Positions 1 to 8,110 of a stretch of DNA of 16,406 nucleotides are shown here, one piece after another. Within the stretch, counting starts at the first letter, position 1; each line of letters starts with the position of its first letter. Where the stretch lies: assembly GCA_948759685.1 (NCBI GenBank), contig CAQBGY010000042.1:1-16406 (forward strand), read 5' to 3'. Made by a program: the position numbers and the translations under genes. The notes beneath the pieces were generated by a model. That model was not told the DNA's origin, did not search any database, and was given only the letters and a program-made list of their open reading frames with translations. Source of the DNA: an uncultured Eubacterium sp. (GTDB taxonomy: Bacteria > Bacillota_A > Clostridia > Lachnospirales > Lachnospiraceae).

Positions 1-1
1 A

Positions 2-73
2 TTAGTAAAAGTTATCGTAACTTCAAAAGAAAATAATAATCTGGAAAGCGATAGCAAATCCGTTGAAGAATAA
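2..73 (+). CDS. 3' end of an unidentified plus-strand gene (partial)
   Basis: The second frame is open from the window edge to a TAA at 71-73 and gives 23 residues (beginning LVKVIVTSKE, ending SVEE). The stop is followed within about 12 bases by a good intrinsic terminator, as expected for a gene end. The fragment is too short to assign a family; the alternating hydrophobic start followed by a polar, acidic tail would fit the last strand of a soluble or extracytoplasmic domain. It converges on the leucine-rich-repeat gene. The call rests only on frame openness and terminator placement. Confidence 0.45.
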   Translation, partial: LVKVIVTSKENNNLESDSKSVEE

Positions 74-84
74 GCTACAAAATT

Positions 85-120
85 AGAGGATGTCATCTAA
101 AAATGACACCCTCTTTTATT
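85..120. terminator. Bidirectional intrinsic terminator between convergent genes
   Basis: The arms agagg-a-tgtcat (85-96) and atgaca-c-cctct (103-114) pair with one internal mismatch around a 6-base loop. A T-rich run follows on the plus strand (114-120), and an A-rich run precedes (77-85) and becomes the U-tract on the minus strand. It can end both the plus-strand fragment and the minus-strand leucine-rich-repeat gene, whose stop codon abuts it at 119-121. Confidence 0.75.
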
Positions 121-2134
121 ATTTCACAACAACTTTACACTTTGCTTTTCTTTTTCCATCTTTTGTTTTCACAATAACATAACATTTTCCTTTCTTTCGA
201 GCTTTTACTTTACCTTTAGTAACTTTTGCAATTATCTTATTTGTACTACTCCAAACAATCTTCTTATTCGTTGCATTCTTTGGTGTTATCATACATCTTA
301 ATTTATAAGTTTTACCCTTCTTAACAGACACCTTACTCTTATTTAATTTCAGTTTTTTTACCGGTACAGTTACCCTAACTTTGCATGTTGCTTTTTTCTT
401 CCCATCATTAGTAATAACGCTGATAATACAAGTTCCTTTACCTTTTGCCTTTACAACTCCGGTCTGTGATACTGTTGCAACCTTTGGATTGGATGTCTCC
501 CAGACAACATTTTTGTCATCTGCACTTGCTGGAGATATCGATATTTTTAACTGCTTGCTTTTTCCTTTTGTAATTGTAACCTTACTTTTATCTATAGAAA
601 TCCCCTGCACTCCTCTCCATGGTTCACCATATGCTATGATTGGATGAACGCTATAATCCTTCCAACTTAATTCGTATTTTCGTGGATAAAGAATCTTCAA
701 TTTCTCATTACATTTTTTACAAAACGCATTTAAATTTTCCGGTTTTTTTCCTAGAAATTCTACCATTTCAAGATTTTCGCACTGAACAAACGAGGAATCT
801 GAAACACTTACAACACTCTTTGGAATCGTCACTTTTTTCAAATTCATGCAACTATAAAATGTATTCTCCTCGATCTTTTGCACTCCATCCGAAATCACAA
901 ACTCAGTATCCTTTTGTCCTTCTGGATAAAATAGAATAGCCGATTTATTTTTATTGTATAGCACTCCTTTTTCGCTGCTATATTTGCCATTTTCACTGTC
1001 TACAATAATTTTTTCTAAACTAGAGCATCCTCTAAAACATGTCACACCATTCCCTGGCTGAGGTCCTTCAACTTTTTCAAAATCCGATATATAACTTATA
1101 TTATCCACGCTTTTCGGAAGCTTTATTTCCTTTAAGGAGCTACATCCTGAAAAAGCATAACTTCCGATAGATTTGACACTATCAGGAATATTTATAGTTT
1201 CTAATGAACAACAACCGGAAAATGCTCTTAAAGGTATTATTGTAATGCCATTCGGAATATGTATTTCTTTTAAATTTGCGCATCCTGAAAAACTGTAACT
1301 TCCTATTGCTTTCACACTGTCTGGAATTACTATTCTTTCCAATTCCACATGATTTCTAAACACATCGCTGTCGATATATTCCACCACATCCAAAACTATA
1401 AATTCAACACTGCCTTTCCCAAATGGGTAAAACAGTAACCCTTTTTTATCTTTCGTATATAAAACTCCATCTTTGCTACTATATTTACTATTTTTTTCAT
1501 CTACATGAACATTCTCCAGTTTTGCACACCCCCAAAACGCTGAATATCCGAAATTGTTCCTATTATTAATATCTTGAACACTTTCTGGAATCATTATATT
1601 TTTCAAATTATTACAAAATTGGAAAACTCCCTCCTCAATAGTTTTAACCCCATCTGGAATTTTCACATCCACTAAATTTGTTCCAAAAAACGCATACTCA
1701 CCAATAAAGTCCATATGTTCTGGAAATGTCACATCACTTAATTTTGTGCAATCAACAAATACCATGCCTTCGATTGATTTTACGGTATCTGAAAGCATAA
1801 CTTTTTCTAAATTTGAACATTCAGCGAATGCACTATATCCTATTTTTTCTATTCCTTCTGAAATTGTAACGCTCATCAATTCATCATGATTTTGAAATAC
1901 TTGGTATCCTATTTCCTTAACCTGTTTTCCATTTATCATTGATGGTATGGTTAAATCTGATTTTTCTCCTGTATAACCACTTATTACTATATCGCCGTCA
2001 ACAATTTCATACAGCCACTCTCCCTCTGTCAATGTTTCAGATGCATCAATAGAAATATTCATAAATATTGAAAATACAATTGATAAAACTAAAACAAATG
2101 TAATTCCTTTTTTTAATTTTTCTTTCATTTTCAT
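119..2134 (-). CDS. BspA-like leucine-rich-repeat surface protein with two C-terminal Big2 domains
   Basis: This 671-residue secreted protein starts with a lysine-rich, hydrophobic signal peptide (about residues 1-31). Residues about 45-500 are a series of LRR_5/BspA-type repeats, recognisable by recurring phrases such as IPDSVKSIGSYAFSGCSSLK and IPESVQDI. Two non-repeat inserts, KYSSKDGVLY and KYSSEKGVLY, each followed by LFYP, interrupt the solenoid, as is common in this family. Residues about 508-590 and 591-671 are two bacterial Ig-like (Big2) domains with the WxxSNxxxAxV pattern and a very lysine-rich end. I see no LPXTG or transmembrane anchor, so attachment may be non-covalent. AGGAG lies 6-7 bases before the first ATG, which supports this start. 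It is the last gene of the three-gene secreted operon, 17 bases after the preceding gene. BspA-like proteins are generally linked to adhesion or ligand binding; the ligand here is unknown. Confidence 0.9.
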   Translation of the reverse strand: MKMKEKLKKGITFVLVLSIVFSIFMNISIDASETLTEGEWLYEIVDGDIVISGYTGEKSDLTIPSMINGKQVKEIGYQVFQNHDELMSVTISEGIEKIGYSAFAECSNLEKVMLSDTVKSIEGMVFVDCTKLSDVTFPEHMDFIGEYAFFGTNLVDVKIPDGVKTIEEGVFQFCNNLKNIMIPESVQDINNRNNFGYSAFWGCAKLENVHVDEKNSKYSSKDGVLYTKDKKGLLFYPFGKGSVEFIVLDVVEYIDSDVFRNHVELERIVIPDSVKAIGSYSFSGCANLKEIHIPNGITIIPLRAFSGCCSLETINIPDSVKSIGSYAFSGCSSLKEIKLPKSVDNISYISDFEKVEGPQPGNGVTCFRGCSSLEKIIVDSENGKYSSEKGVLYNKNKSAILFYPEGQKDTEFVISDGVQKIEENTFYSCMNLKKVTIPKSVVSVSDSSFVQCENLEMVEFLGKKPENLNAFCKKCNEKLKILYPRKYELSWKDYSVHPIIAYGEPWRGVQGISIDKSKVTITKGKSKQLKISISPASADDKNVVWETSNPKVATVSQTGVVKAKGKGTCIISVITNDGKKKATCKVRVTVPVKKLKLNKSKVSVKKGKTYKLRCMITPKNATNKKIVWSSTNKIIAKVTKGKVKARKKGKCYVIVKTKDGKRKAKCKVVVK

Positions 2135-2151
2135 AATCTTCTCCTCTCTAG

Positions 2152-2973
2152 CTATGTCAACTCTACAACCTTGAACTTAAATAATTTTAAATATTTGTTA
2201 TCCCACTTTTCTTCCTTTAAATCTGCATATAATGTCATTCGTACCTCTGTATCACATATTTCAAAAAATCCACCTGGAGAAATCAACTTTGTCTCACCAT
2301 TAAATTTTTCATAGTATTTTCCATCATTATAATAAATAGGAACCTTCTCATTTAAAATCTCAACTTCGTCCTTTTTATATTGAAAATCTCTATACGTTTC
2401 CTTTAATTTTTTATTATAATTAGTCATGACCTTTTTAAGCGAATTATTCTTTTTAGAAACAGACATCTGTTGTTTCATTCGATCAGACAAGTTTACATTA
2501 ACACATATACACTTTTGTCCCTTACTAAATGTATAAGTCATATATTCATAATTAGGCGGAACCATAATTGAATTCAATTGATATCCACTGTCTTTAGATT
2601 CTACAACTAATATATTTTTCTTTTTGCGTGCATATTCTAAGAAATGTTTCCTTGCATCGCTTCCATCTGCACTTTTTATCCAATTAATTAACCCATCTAC
2701 ATTGTCTGTCCAAAAAGAACTATCATAAATGTTATTTGAACTTATCTTTTTTGAAGTTTCCACTTCTCTTTTTACATTTTCTTTTGAAACTATACTAACC
2801 AAATTTTGTGTATTTATAACCGTGTTTTCACCTGACTTGTACTCCGTGTTTTTCATTATCTCATCTTTAGACATTGTTCTTCCATTAGCAGTTGATTCTT
2901 TAAAACTCTTTCCCCAAAAGTATGTACCAATAATAAGAACCACTATTAAAAAAAACAATATAACTTTTTTCAT
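2152..2973 (-). CDS. Uncharacterised membrane-anchored protein in the secreted operon
   Basis: I do not recognise a family for this 273-residue protein. Residues 4-20 form one hydrophobic segment right after MKK, consistent with an uncleaved signal anchor (there is no lipobox cysteine), leaving about 250 residues outside the cell. The rest is hydrophilic and lysine-rich, with no obvious catalytic motif. The C-terminal part (from about residue 200) looks beta-rich, with pairs such as VPIYYNDGKYYEKF and VRMTLYADL. Three cysteines are spread out. The gene lies 19 bases downstream of the metzincin gene and 17 bases upstream of the leucine-rich-repeat gene, so all three are probably one transcript. 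The ribosome-binding site is weak (AAGGG about 11 bases before ATG). A partner, substrate or inhibitor role toward the protease is possible, but only by position. Confidence 0.75.
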   Translation of the reverse strand: MKKVILFFLIVVLIIGTYFWGKSFKESTANGRTMSKDEIMKNTEYKSGENTVINTQNLVSIVSKENVKREVETSKKISSNNIYDSSFWTDNVDGLINWIKSADGSDARKHFLEYARKKKNILVVESKDSGYQLNSIMVPPNYEYMTYTFSKGQKCICVNVNLSDRMKQQMSVSKKNNSLKKVMTNYNKKLKETYRDFQYKKDEVEILNEKVPIYYNDGKYYEKFNGETKLISPGGFFEICDTEVRMTLYADLKEEKWDNKYLKLFKFKVVELT

Positions 2974-2992
2974 ATTCTAATCAACCCTTTCA

Positions 2993-5287
2993 TTACTTTA
3001 CTTTATTATATTGTTTTAAATGATATGGAATTCCAGATGGTTCATCCTTTTTACAATATTTGCAAAACAGTGCATTTATGTCTTGTTTTGTTACACCATT
3101 ACTAAAAGAACTTCCCATAACACATATACCTGCATTTCTCTCAGGATGATGCGTTGGACATCCTTTGTTTCCACAATCTCTATCTGCTGGAATAGTTGAA
3201 TTCTTACAATATTCATCAGGCGCACCAAAACAATGTCCTAGTTCATGTAACAAACTACGTTTTTCTTCCTCATATCGTGTAGCCGCCTCTCTTTTCCACG
3301 TAAGTATAATACTATTTCTCCAATACCAATTTTGATTATTATCATTATTATCCTTATCGTTATATGTATGACCCGACCATAACACTTCACATCTCTGTGT
3401 TGGCGTTAATGTGCTCGGTTTATCTTTACAAAAAGAATAGTGCGCTCCATACATATTAGTACATGTAGAGGTTACAGGCTCTCCATATGGGGCACCTGTA
3501 GGTATATTATCATGTCCATTTATCCCTGGACATTTTTCCTCTATTGTATCTAAATTTACCGTCAATCCTCGCCTTGTCTTACACTCGTCTGCCAAAGATG
3601 TATATAACTCAGGAGTCCCCGATATGATTTTTAACCCAAATAACTGTTCAAACACAGAACTTACCCATTCCTGATGTCTGGCTATCATTTGTGCCGGTGG
3701 CGTATTTCCATATTTCGGCTGACTATATCTCACATTATAACCATGATCATAACTATGATTAACCTGCGCAACATAAGGCCAATAAACAATACTCAACTGC
3801 ATATAATTCAAATTACTTAGTGATGAACCATAAAAATATGCTCTCGTTCCCTTTTCCTTTGCTTTTAAAATTAGTCCATAATTATTTATCTCTCCTTCAG
3901 CCAAGGCCTGCGCCCACTCCGTTAAATCTACTCTATGACCTGCCCCCTTTATTCCCTTTGTCTGAAACTGTGCCCATACTCTGCTACCCATCTGCGGACA
4001 GTTATTCCATGTTATCGTATCCGGATTCCATGTCCCTTCAGGTGTTCTTATTTCTATTGTCCCTGTATTATTAGGCAAATCACTATACTCCACTATTTTA
4101 AGTCCTGCCGATTTAACATATGAACCATCAAATTCTCCTATATCACCTGATAATGGATTAATCATTGTATCAACATAACATCTGAACTCAGTATTATTCA
4201 ATGGTACCCTGTTTATTCCACAGTATTGCACTTCAAACGATGCCCCATTTTTCAAATTCATACTGCTGTTCCCACTAAAACTGGATACAGTGGCACTTTC
4301 AAGATGAGAGTCCATCCATACAACAGTAGGATCAACCGTTACAGGATATTCAGTTTCAGGAGATTTTAAATAATCTTCATTCACAACTACTTTCAATAAA
4401 TATGTCTCATTTTCCTGCTCTTCAATTTCATAACTTACCACATCATACCGGTATTCCCCATTTTTATCTTTTATATTTGGACTGTCAATGTATGCAACTG
4501 CAGCATTTGTATCCTTGTCCTTAATCTGAATGCTCTTATCCGTACCTACTGTTTCTAATCTCATCCCTGAAAGATTAAAAACAAACTCAAAAACGTTCCT
4601 TTCCGGAGCCTTCTTTAATATAATTTCTTCTTTTACATAAGAAGGATAAGATGTATATTTATATTGGATATTTTCTTCTTTATCCTTGTAGATAATTTGA
4701 TTTTCTTTGATTTCCTCTTTTTGTATCTCCTGTAATATTTCTTCTCTTTCCTGATTCAACTTTGTATTCTGTATAACATTTTTTTCATTCTTAATCACAG
4801 GTGAAAACTGTATCGTATATTTATCTTTTTTCATAAATATACCTGTATCCTCATTCAACTTTTCCGGAAAAAAGTGTTTTGCATCACCTTCAATGTTGAC
4901 ATATTGATAATCTTCCACTTCATTTTCAAATAAGATATCTGTCGATTTTGTTAATTTTCTTAAAACACCTCTGTCTTTTTCACCCATCTTTTTCAAAGCC
5001 GGATTATAATCTATGAATTCTCCGTCTTTCTCATACCGTATATTGGAACTGTTTATTTCAAGTTTTCTGCTTCCGTCACTTAAAAGATATGTAGTAGAAT
5101 CTGCTGTTCTGAATTCTTTCAGTTCTCTTATTACTTCCGGTTCCTGTTTCATAACACTTTTTTCTTCTGTTCTTGTTGACAAGCCAGCCTCATTTACCTG
5201 ATTTGTGTATGTGTCTATAATTGTACCTAAACTCATAATCATCACAAGTAATAAAACAAAACTTCTTTTTAACAATCGTTTCTTCAT
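2993..5287 (-). CDS. Secreted DNRLRE-domain protein with C-terminal metzincin-type zinc metalloprotease domain
   Basis: The 764-residue protein has a signal peptide (KKRLLKRS, then a hydrophobic stretch to about residue 25). An N-terminal region follows (to about 315) with a charged, probably coiled-coil part near 160-210 rich in Glu/Lys. Residues about 320-520 resemble the DNRLRE module of secreted Firmicutes proteins (for example GTWNPDTITWNNCP and VDLTEWAQALAEG). The C-terminal domain carries the metzincin zinc motif: H681, E682, H685, G688 and D691 in HELGHCFGAPD. Downstream are C722-V-M724 (a plausible Met-turn), then exactly 17 residues, then C742-K-Y-C745. Additional cysteines (C694, C705, C710) lie between, so disulfides or a second metal site are likely. 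AAGGAG 8 bases before the ATG supports the start. It is the first gene of the operon. The protease fold call is strong from the motif; substrate and subfamily are unknown. Confidence 0.85.
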   Translation of the reverse strand: MKKRLLKRSFVLLLVMIMSLGTIIDTYTNQVNEAGLSTRTEEKSVMKQEPEVIRELKEFRTADSTTYLLSDGSRKLEINSSNIRYEKDGEFIDYNPALKKMGEKDRGVLRKLTKSTDILFENEVEDYQYVNIEGDAKHFFPEKLNEDTGIFMKKDKYTIQFSPVIKNEKNVIQNTKLNQEREEILQEIQKEEIKENQIIYKDKEENIQYKYTSYPSYVKEEIILKKAPERNVFEFVFNLSGMRLETVGTDKSIQIKDKDTNAAVAYIDSPNIKDKNGEYRYDVVSYEIEEQENETYLLKVVVNEDYLKSPETEYPVTVDPTVVWMDSHLESATVSSFSGNSSMNLKNGASFEVQYCGINRVPLNNTEFRCYVDTMINPLSGDIGEFDGSYVKSAGLKIVEYSDLPNNTGTIEIRTPEGTWNPDTITWNNCPQMGSRVWAQFQTKGIKGAGHRVDLTEWAQALAEGEINNYGLILKAKEKGTRAYFYGSSLSNLNYMQLSIVYWPYVAQVNHSYDHGYNVRYSQPKYGNTPPAQMIARHQEWVSSVFEQLFGLKIISGTPELYTSLADECKTRRGLTVNLDTIEEKCPGINGHDNIPTGAPYGEPVTSTCTNMYGAHYSFCKDKPSTLTPTQRCEVLWSGHTYNDKDNNDNNQNWYWRNSIILTWKREAATRYEEEKRSLLHELGHCFGAPDEYCKNSTIPADRDCGNKGCPTHHPERNAGICVMGSSFSNGVTKQDINALFCKYCKKDEPSGIPYHLKQYNKVK

Positions 5288-5563
5288 ATTTCTTACTCCT
5301 TCATCATAAAAAACAAAATCCCCAACTTGAACGCAATGCTATAAATGTAAGCAACTCTTTCTTACACTTAAGTTATCTTTCGTTCTGTCAGGGAAACTCC
5401 ACTATATATTTTCATCACGTTTCAATACAAAAACCTAAAGCCCCCTTATCAAACAAAACTCTTATATTCCCAGCAGTATATCTTTTAGAATAAATTTTAA
5501 CTGCTTTGTAACTCTCTTCCTCCTTTCTTTATGAAATTTTGTCCGAACTATTGATATACTATT
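5288..5563 (-). other. Long 5' leader of the secreted-protein operon
   Basis: About 270 bases separate the predicted start of transcription from the metzincin gene start. I see no known riboswitch or clear attenuator. The only marked feature is a strong Shine-Dalgarno-like AAAGGAGG (5519-5526) with no ATG, GTG or TTG at a usable distance. A short open stretch after it lacks a start codon. The real ribosome-binding site of the gene is at about 5296-5301. Confidence 0.4.
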
Positions 5564-5592
5564 ATATTATACTATCTATAACTCTATGTCAA
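5564..5592 (-). promoter_or_regulatory. Sigma-A-type promoter of the secreted-protein operon
   Basis: On the minus strand a perfect -35 TTGACA (5592-5587) is followed after 17 bases by TAATAT (5569-5564). An overlapping TATAAT sits at 15-base spacing. It lies directly after the pyrBI terminator, so the operon starts independently of pyrBI. Confidence 0.8.
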
Positions 5593-5596
5593 TCAA

Positions 5597-5646
5597 CAAA
5601 AAGAGAGAAGTCAAATGTGATTCTACAATCAGCTTACTTCTCTCTG
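5597..5646 (-). terminator. Intrinsic terminator of pyrBI
   Basis: Arms agagagaagt (5602-5611) and acttctctct (5636-5645) form a 10-bp stem. The loop can form a further small stem (TGATT/AATCA). On the minus strand the stem is followed by a T-run (5602-5598). It lies about 70 bases after the pyrI stop codon. Confidence 0.8.
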
Positions 5647-5715
5647 TTTACACATAATCTTGTGTTATTATATTTAATATTTGTGCACGTAGACTTGTAT
5701 CCACATCAAGAATCT

Positions 5716-6156
5716 TTATAACTTCTCCCACAACTTACCTTGCTGCTCTTCGCAGTACTGACAGCTATACAATCCGTTCTTTCTGTCAGTAAGAACGAAA
5801 ATATGCGCCAGTTCCTGCTCAATCGATGTGATACACCTCGGATTTTTACAATGAAGAACATTGGTGATTTTCTCCGGGAGTTTCAATTCTCGCTTTTCTA
5901 CTAATACTCCATCTTTTATAATATCCACTGTAATGTTATGATCGATAAAACCTAAAATATCAAAATCAACGATGTCCAACGGTCCTTCTACCTTAATGAT
6001 ATCCTTTCGTCCCATCTTACCGCTTCTTGCATTTTTTATAATAGCTACCTGGCAGTCCAAATCATCCAGATTCAAATAATGATAAATCGCCATAGAACGA
6101 CCTGCCTGAATATGGTCCAGAACAAATCCATTATGTATTGAATCAATATTTAGCAT
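5716..6156 (-). CDS. pyrI: Aspartate carbamoyltransferase regulatory subunit
   Basis: PyrI binds nucleotide effectors and couples them to the PyrB catalytic trimers in the pyrimidine pathway. The length (146 residues) is typical. The N-terminal allosteric domain is followed by the zinc domain that contacts PyrB, with all four zinc ligands visible: C103 and C108 (CKNPRC) and C132 and C135 (CQYC). The start codon lies inside the end of pyrB (7-base overlap, GGAGG within the last pyrB codons), which suggests translational coupling and equal synthesis of the two subunits. A terminator follows about 70 bases downstream. Confidence 0.97.
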   Translation of the reverse strand: MLNIDSIHNGFVLDHIQAGRSMAIYHYLNLDDLDCQVAIIKNARSGKMGRKDIIKVEGPLDIVDFDILGFIDHNITVDIIKDGVLVEKRELKLPEKITNVLHCKNPRCITSIEQELAHIFVLTDRKNGLYSCQYCEEQQGKLWEKL

Positions 6157-7067
6157 ACTTCCACCTCCAACAATGTTAAAATCAAAGCCATTCTTACATA
6201 TACACCATATTGTGCCTGTTTAAAATAAACTGCTCTAGGGTCTTTATCTACTTCAACAGATATTTCATTGACTCTCGGCAATGGGTGTAGTACCAGCATG
6301 TCATCTTTTGCCAGTCTCATTTTCTTTTTATCTAATATAAAACTGTCTTTCAAGCGGATATAGTCCTCTTCATTGAAAAAACGTTCCTTTTGTACACGGG
6401 TCATATATAACAAATCAAGATTTCCAATAACTTCTTCTAATTTTGTCACTTCCTCATACTGAGCACCCGCCGCCTCGATATGCTCTATAATATATTTTGG
6501 TACTTTTAATTCCGCTGGTGAAATTAAAACAAATTTAACATTATCATACCTGAGCAAAGCATTGATTAAAGAATGTACTGTCCTGCCAAACTTTAAGTCT
6601 CCACATAGACCAATAGTCACATTGTCCAGTCTTCCCTTTAAAGACCGAATCGTCAATAAATCCGTCAATGTCTGTGTGGGATGCTGATGACCTCCATCTC
6701 CGGCATTAATTACAGGAATTGCCGAATTATTTGCAGCAACCAATGCCGCACCTTCCTTAGGATGTCTCATAGCCGCAATGTCTGCATAACAGGATATAAT
6801 CTGAATGGTATCAGCAACACTTTCTCCCTTAGCTGCAGAACTGGATGTTGCCTCAGAAAATCCCAAAACATTTCCTCCCAGATTCATCATCGCCGCTTCA
6901 AAACTAAGCCTTGTTCTTGTGCTTGGCTCATAAAATAATGTAGCTAATTTTTTTCCTTTACATGCTTCACTATATTTCTCCGGATTTTTTTCAATATCAT
7001 TAGCAAGCGTTAACAGCTTGTCCAATTCTTCTACAGAAAAATCCAATGGACTTATCAAATGTCTCAT
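6150..7067 (-). CDS. pyrB: Aspartate carbamoyltransferase catalytic subunit
   Basis: PyrB catalyses carbamoyl phosphate plus aspartate to N-carbamoylaspartate, the committed step of pyrimidine synthesis. The carbamoyl-phosphate loop S49-T-R-T is in [13 protein letters not shown]. Other family marks are HPLPRVNEI near the C-terminus and [10 protein letters not shown] in the middle. A longer reading begins at a TTG at 7079, but GGAGG lies 5 bases before the ATG at 7067 and that TTG overlaps the ribosome-binding site itself, so I use the ATG, giving 305 residues starting [10 protein letters not shown], the usual family start. It overlaps pyrI and shares its promoter. No PyrR-type attenuator is visible in the short leader. 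Confidence 0.97.
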   Translation of the reverse strand: MRHLISPLDFSVEELDKLLTLANDIEKNPEKYSEACKGKKLATLFYEPSTRTRLSFEAAMMNLGGNVLGFSEATSSSAAKGESVADTIQIISCYADIAAMRHPKEGAALVAANNSAIPVINAGDGGHQHPTQTLTDLLTIRSLKGRLDNVTIGLCGDLKFGRTVHSLINALLRYDNVKFVLISPAELKVPKYIIEHIEAAGAQYEEVTKLEEVIGNLDLLYMTRVQKERFFNEEDYIRLKDSFILDKKKMRLAKDDMLVLHPLPRVNEISVEVDKDPRAVYFKQAQYGVYVRMALILTLLEVEVC

Positions 7068-7103
7068 TTCACCCTCCAAAAGTATTTATTTTTCGCTAAT
7101 AAA

Positions 7104-7132
7104 ATGATACATTATAGACAACAAATATTCAA
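7104..7132 (-). promoter_or_regulatory. Probable pyrBI promoter
   Basis: The minus strand reads TTGAAT (7132-7127), a 17-base spacer, then TATCAT (7109-7104). An alternative TATAAT lies just upstream but has no good -35. The divergent phosphorylase gene shares this 110-base gap; its plus-strand promoter is not clear (a weak TTCAAG and TATAAA pair near 7129-7156). Confidence 0.55.
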
Positions 7133-7177
7133 GGTTAGAACTGTATTTTTATAAAAAAGAATTGGAGGAATCCACGA

Positions 7178-7999
7178 ATGACCAATATATATAAAAATTT
7201 AAGTTTATGTTTAGAACAAATCAGACAAAAAACCGAGTTCGTACCAGAAACAGCGCTCGTATTAGGCTCCGGACTCAATAAATTTACCAACACCATTGAT
7301 GTTGTCTGCACGATAGACTATCACGATTTGACGGGCTTTCCAGTCAGTACTAATCCAATGCATAACGGGCGGTTTATTTTTGGTTATGTTCATAAGAAAC
7401 CAATCGTCGCTATGGACGGTCGTATTCATTACTATGAGGGATATACTATGGAACAAGTCGTAATGCCTATCCGCCTTATGAAAATGCTTGGAGCTGAAAT
7501 TCTTGTCCTGTCAAACGCAGCCGGCGGAATCAGAAAAGATCTGAATGTGGGAGATTTCATGATTATCAATGACCATATTTCTTCTTTCGTTCTTTCTCCC
7601 TTAATCGGTGAAAATATATATGAATTAGGGACCAGATTTCCTGATATGAGCCATGTTTACAACAAAGAACTAAACGATATCATCAGGCAATGTGCAAAAA
7701 AACTAAACATAGAAATCAAAGAAGGCGTTTATCTGCAGACAACCGGTCCAAATTACGAGACTCCTGCCGAAATCAGAGCCTATCAGTCTTTAGGTGCCGA
7801 TGCTGTTGGAATGAGTACTGCCTGCGAAGCCATGACCGCAGTCCATTGTGGTTTTAAAGTATGTGGCATCAGCTGTATCACCAACAAAGCTTCCGGCATG
7901 TCCGACGAGCCACTGTCTGATGAAGATGTTGCCATCGCCGCCGCCAAATCATCCGATAACTTCTGCAAACTCATCTATCAATTTATCGGCACATTATAA
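7178..7999 (+). CDS. Purine-nucleoside phosphorylase (trimeric PNP family)
   Basis: The 273-residue enzyme splits purine nucleosides with phosphate into base and (deoxy)ribose 1-phosphate for salvage. Family motifs are in order: the phosphate-binding LGSGL (29-33), GRIHYYEGY with H84 and E87, SNAAGG (112-117), TTGPNYETPAE (188-198), GMST (211-214) and ITN with N236. The length and the GPxYETPAE motif fit the trimeric PunA/PNP-I class rather than hexameric DeoD. GGAGG lies about 9 bases before the ATG. It is the only complete plus-strand gene in the window, transcribed away from pyrBI and toward rnpB. The usual substrates are inosine and guanosine; specificity cannot be read with confidence. 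Confidence 0.95.
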   Translation: MTNIYKNLSLCLEQIRQKTEFVPETALVLGSGLNKFTNTIDVVCTIDYHDLTGFPVSTNPMHNGRFIFGYVHKKPIVAMDGRIHYYEGYTMEQVVMPIRLMKMLGAEILVLSNAAGGIRKDLNVGDFMIINDHISSFVLSPLIGENIYELGTRFPDMSHVYNKELNDIIRQCAKKLNIEIKEGVYLQTTGPNYETPAEIRAYQSLGADAVGMSTACEAMTAVHCGFKVCGISCITNKASGMSDEPLSDEDVAIAAAKSSDNFCKLIYQFIGTL

Positions 8000-8015
8000 C
8001 TCAAACTACTGCCTT

Positions 8016-8110
8016 TCATTCAATATATAAAACCAGATAAGACCTACAAAAAGAAACCTTGTTTACAGCGTTTCTGTTGTAGGTCTTATCTGGTTTTATA
8101 CAATGAATGA
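8016..8110. terminator. Long inverted repeat acting as bidirectional terminator between the phosphorylase gene and rnpB
   Basis: Arms 8016-8049 and 8077-8110 are 34 bases each with only two mismatches; the inner 24 pairs are perfect. The 27-base centre can extend the stem (agaaac 8052-8057 with gtttct 8070-8075). The core has an A-run before and a T-run after (aaaacc...ggtttt), so it can terminate transcription from both converging genes. The right arm touches the 3' strand of the rnpB P1 helix. The stem is much longer than most terminators. Confidence 0.8.

Noticed and set aside
119..2134. Possible repeat array or CRISPR in the leucine-rich-repeat gene
   Set aside because: The periodic DNA similarity comes from the protein repeats; there are no identical repeats with unique spacers.
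5415..5522. 35-codon open stretch in the leader of the protease operon
   Set aside because: It directly follows a strong AAAGGAGG but contains no ATG, GTG or TTG near enough to start translation; kept only as a leader oddity.
7068..7079. TTG start adding four residues to PyrB
   Set aside because: The TTG overlaps the GGAGG that serves the ATG at 7067, and the family normally starts at MRHL-like sequence.
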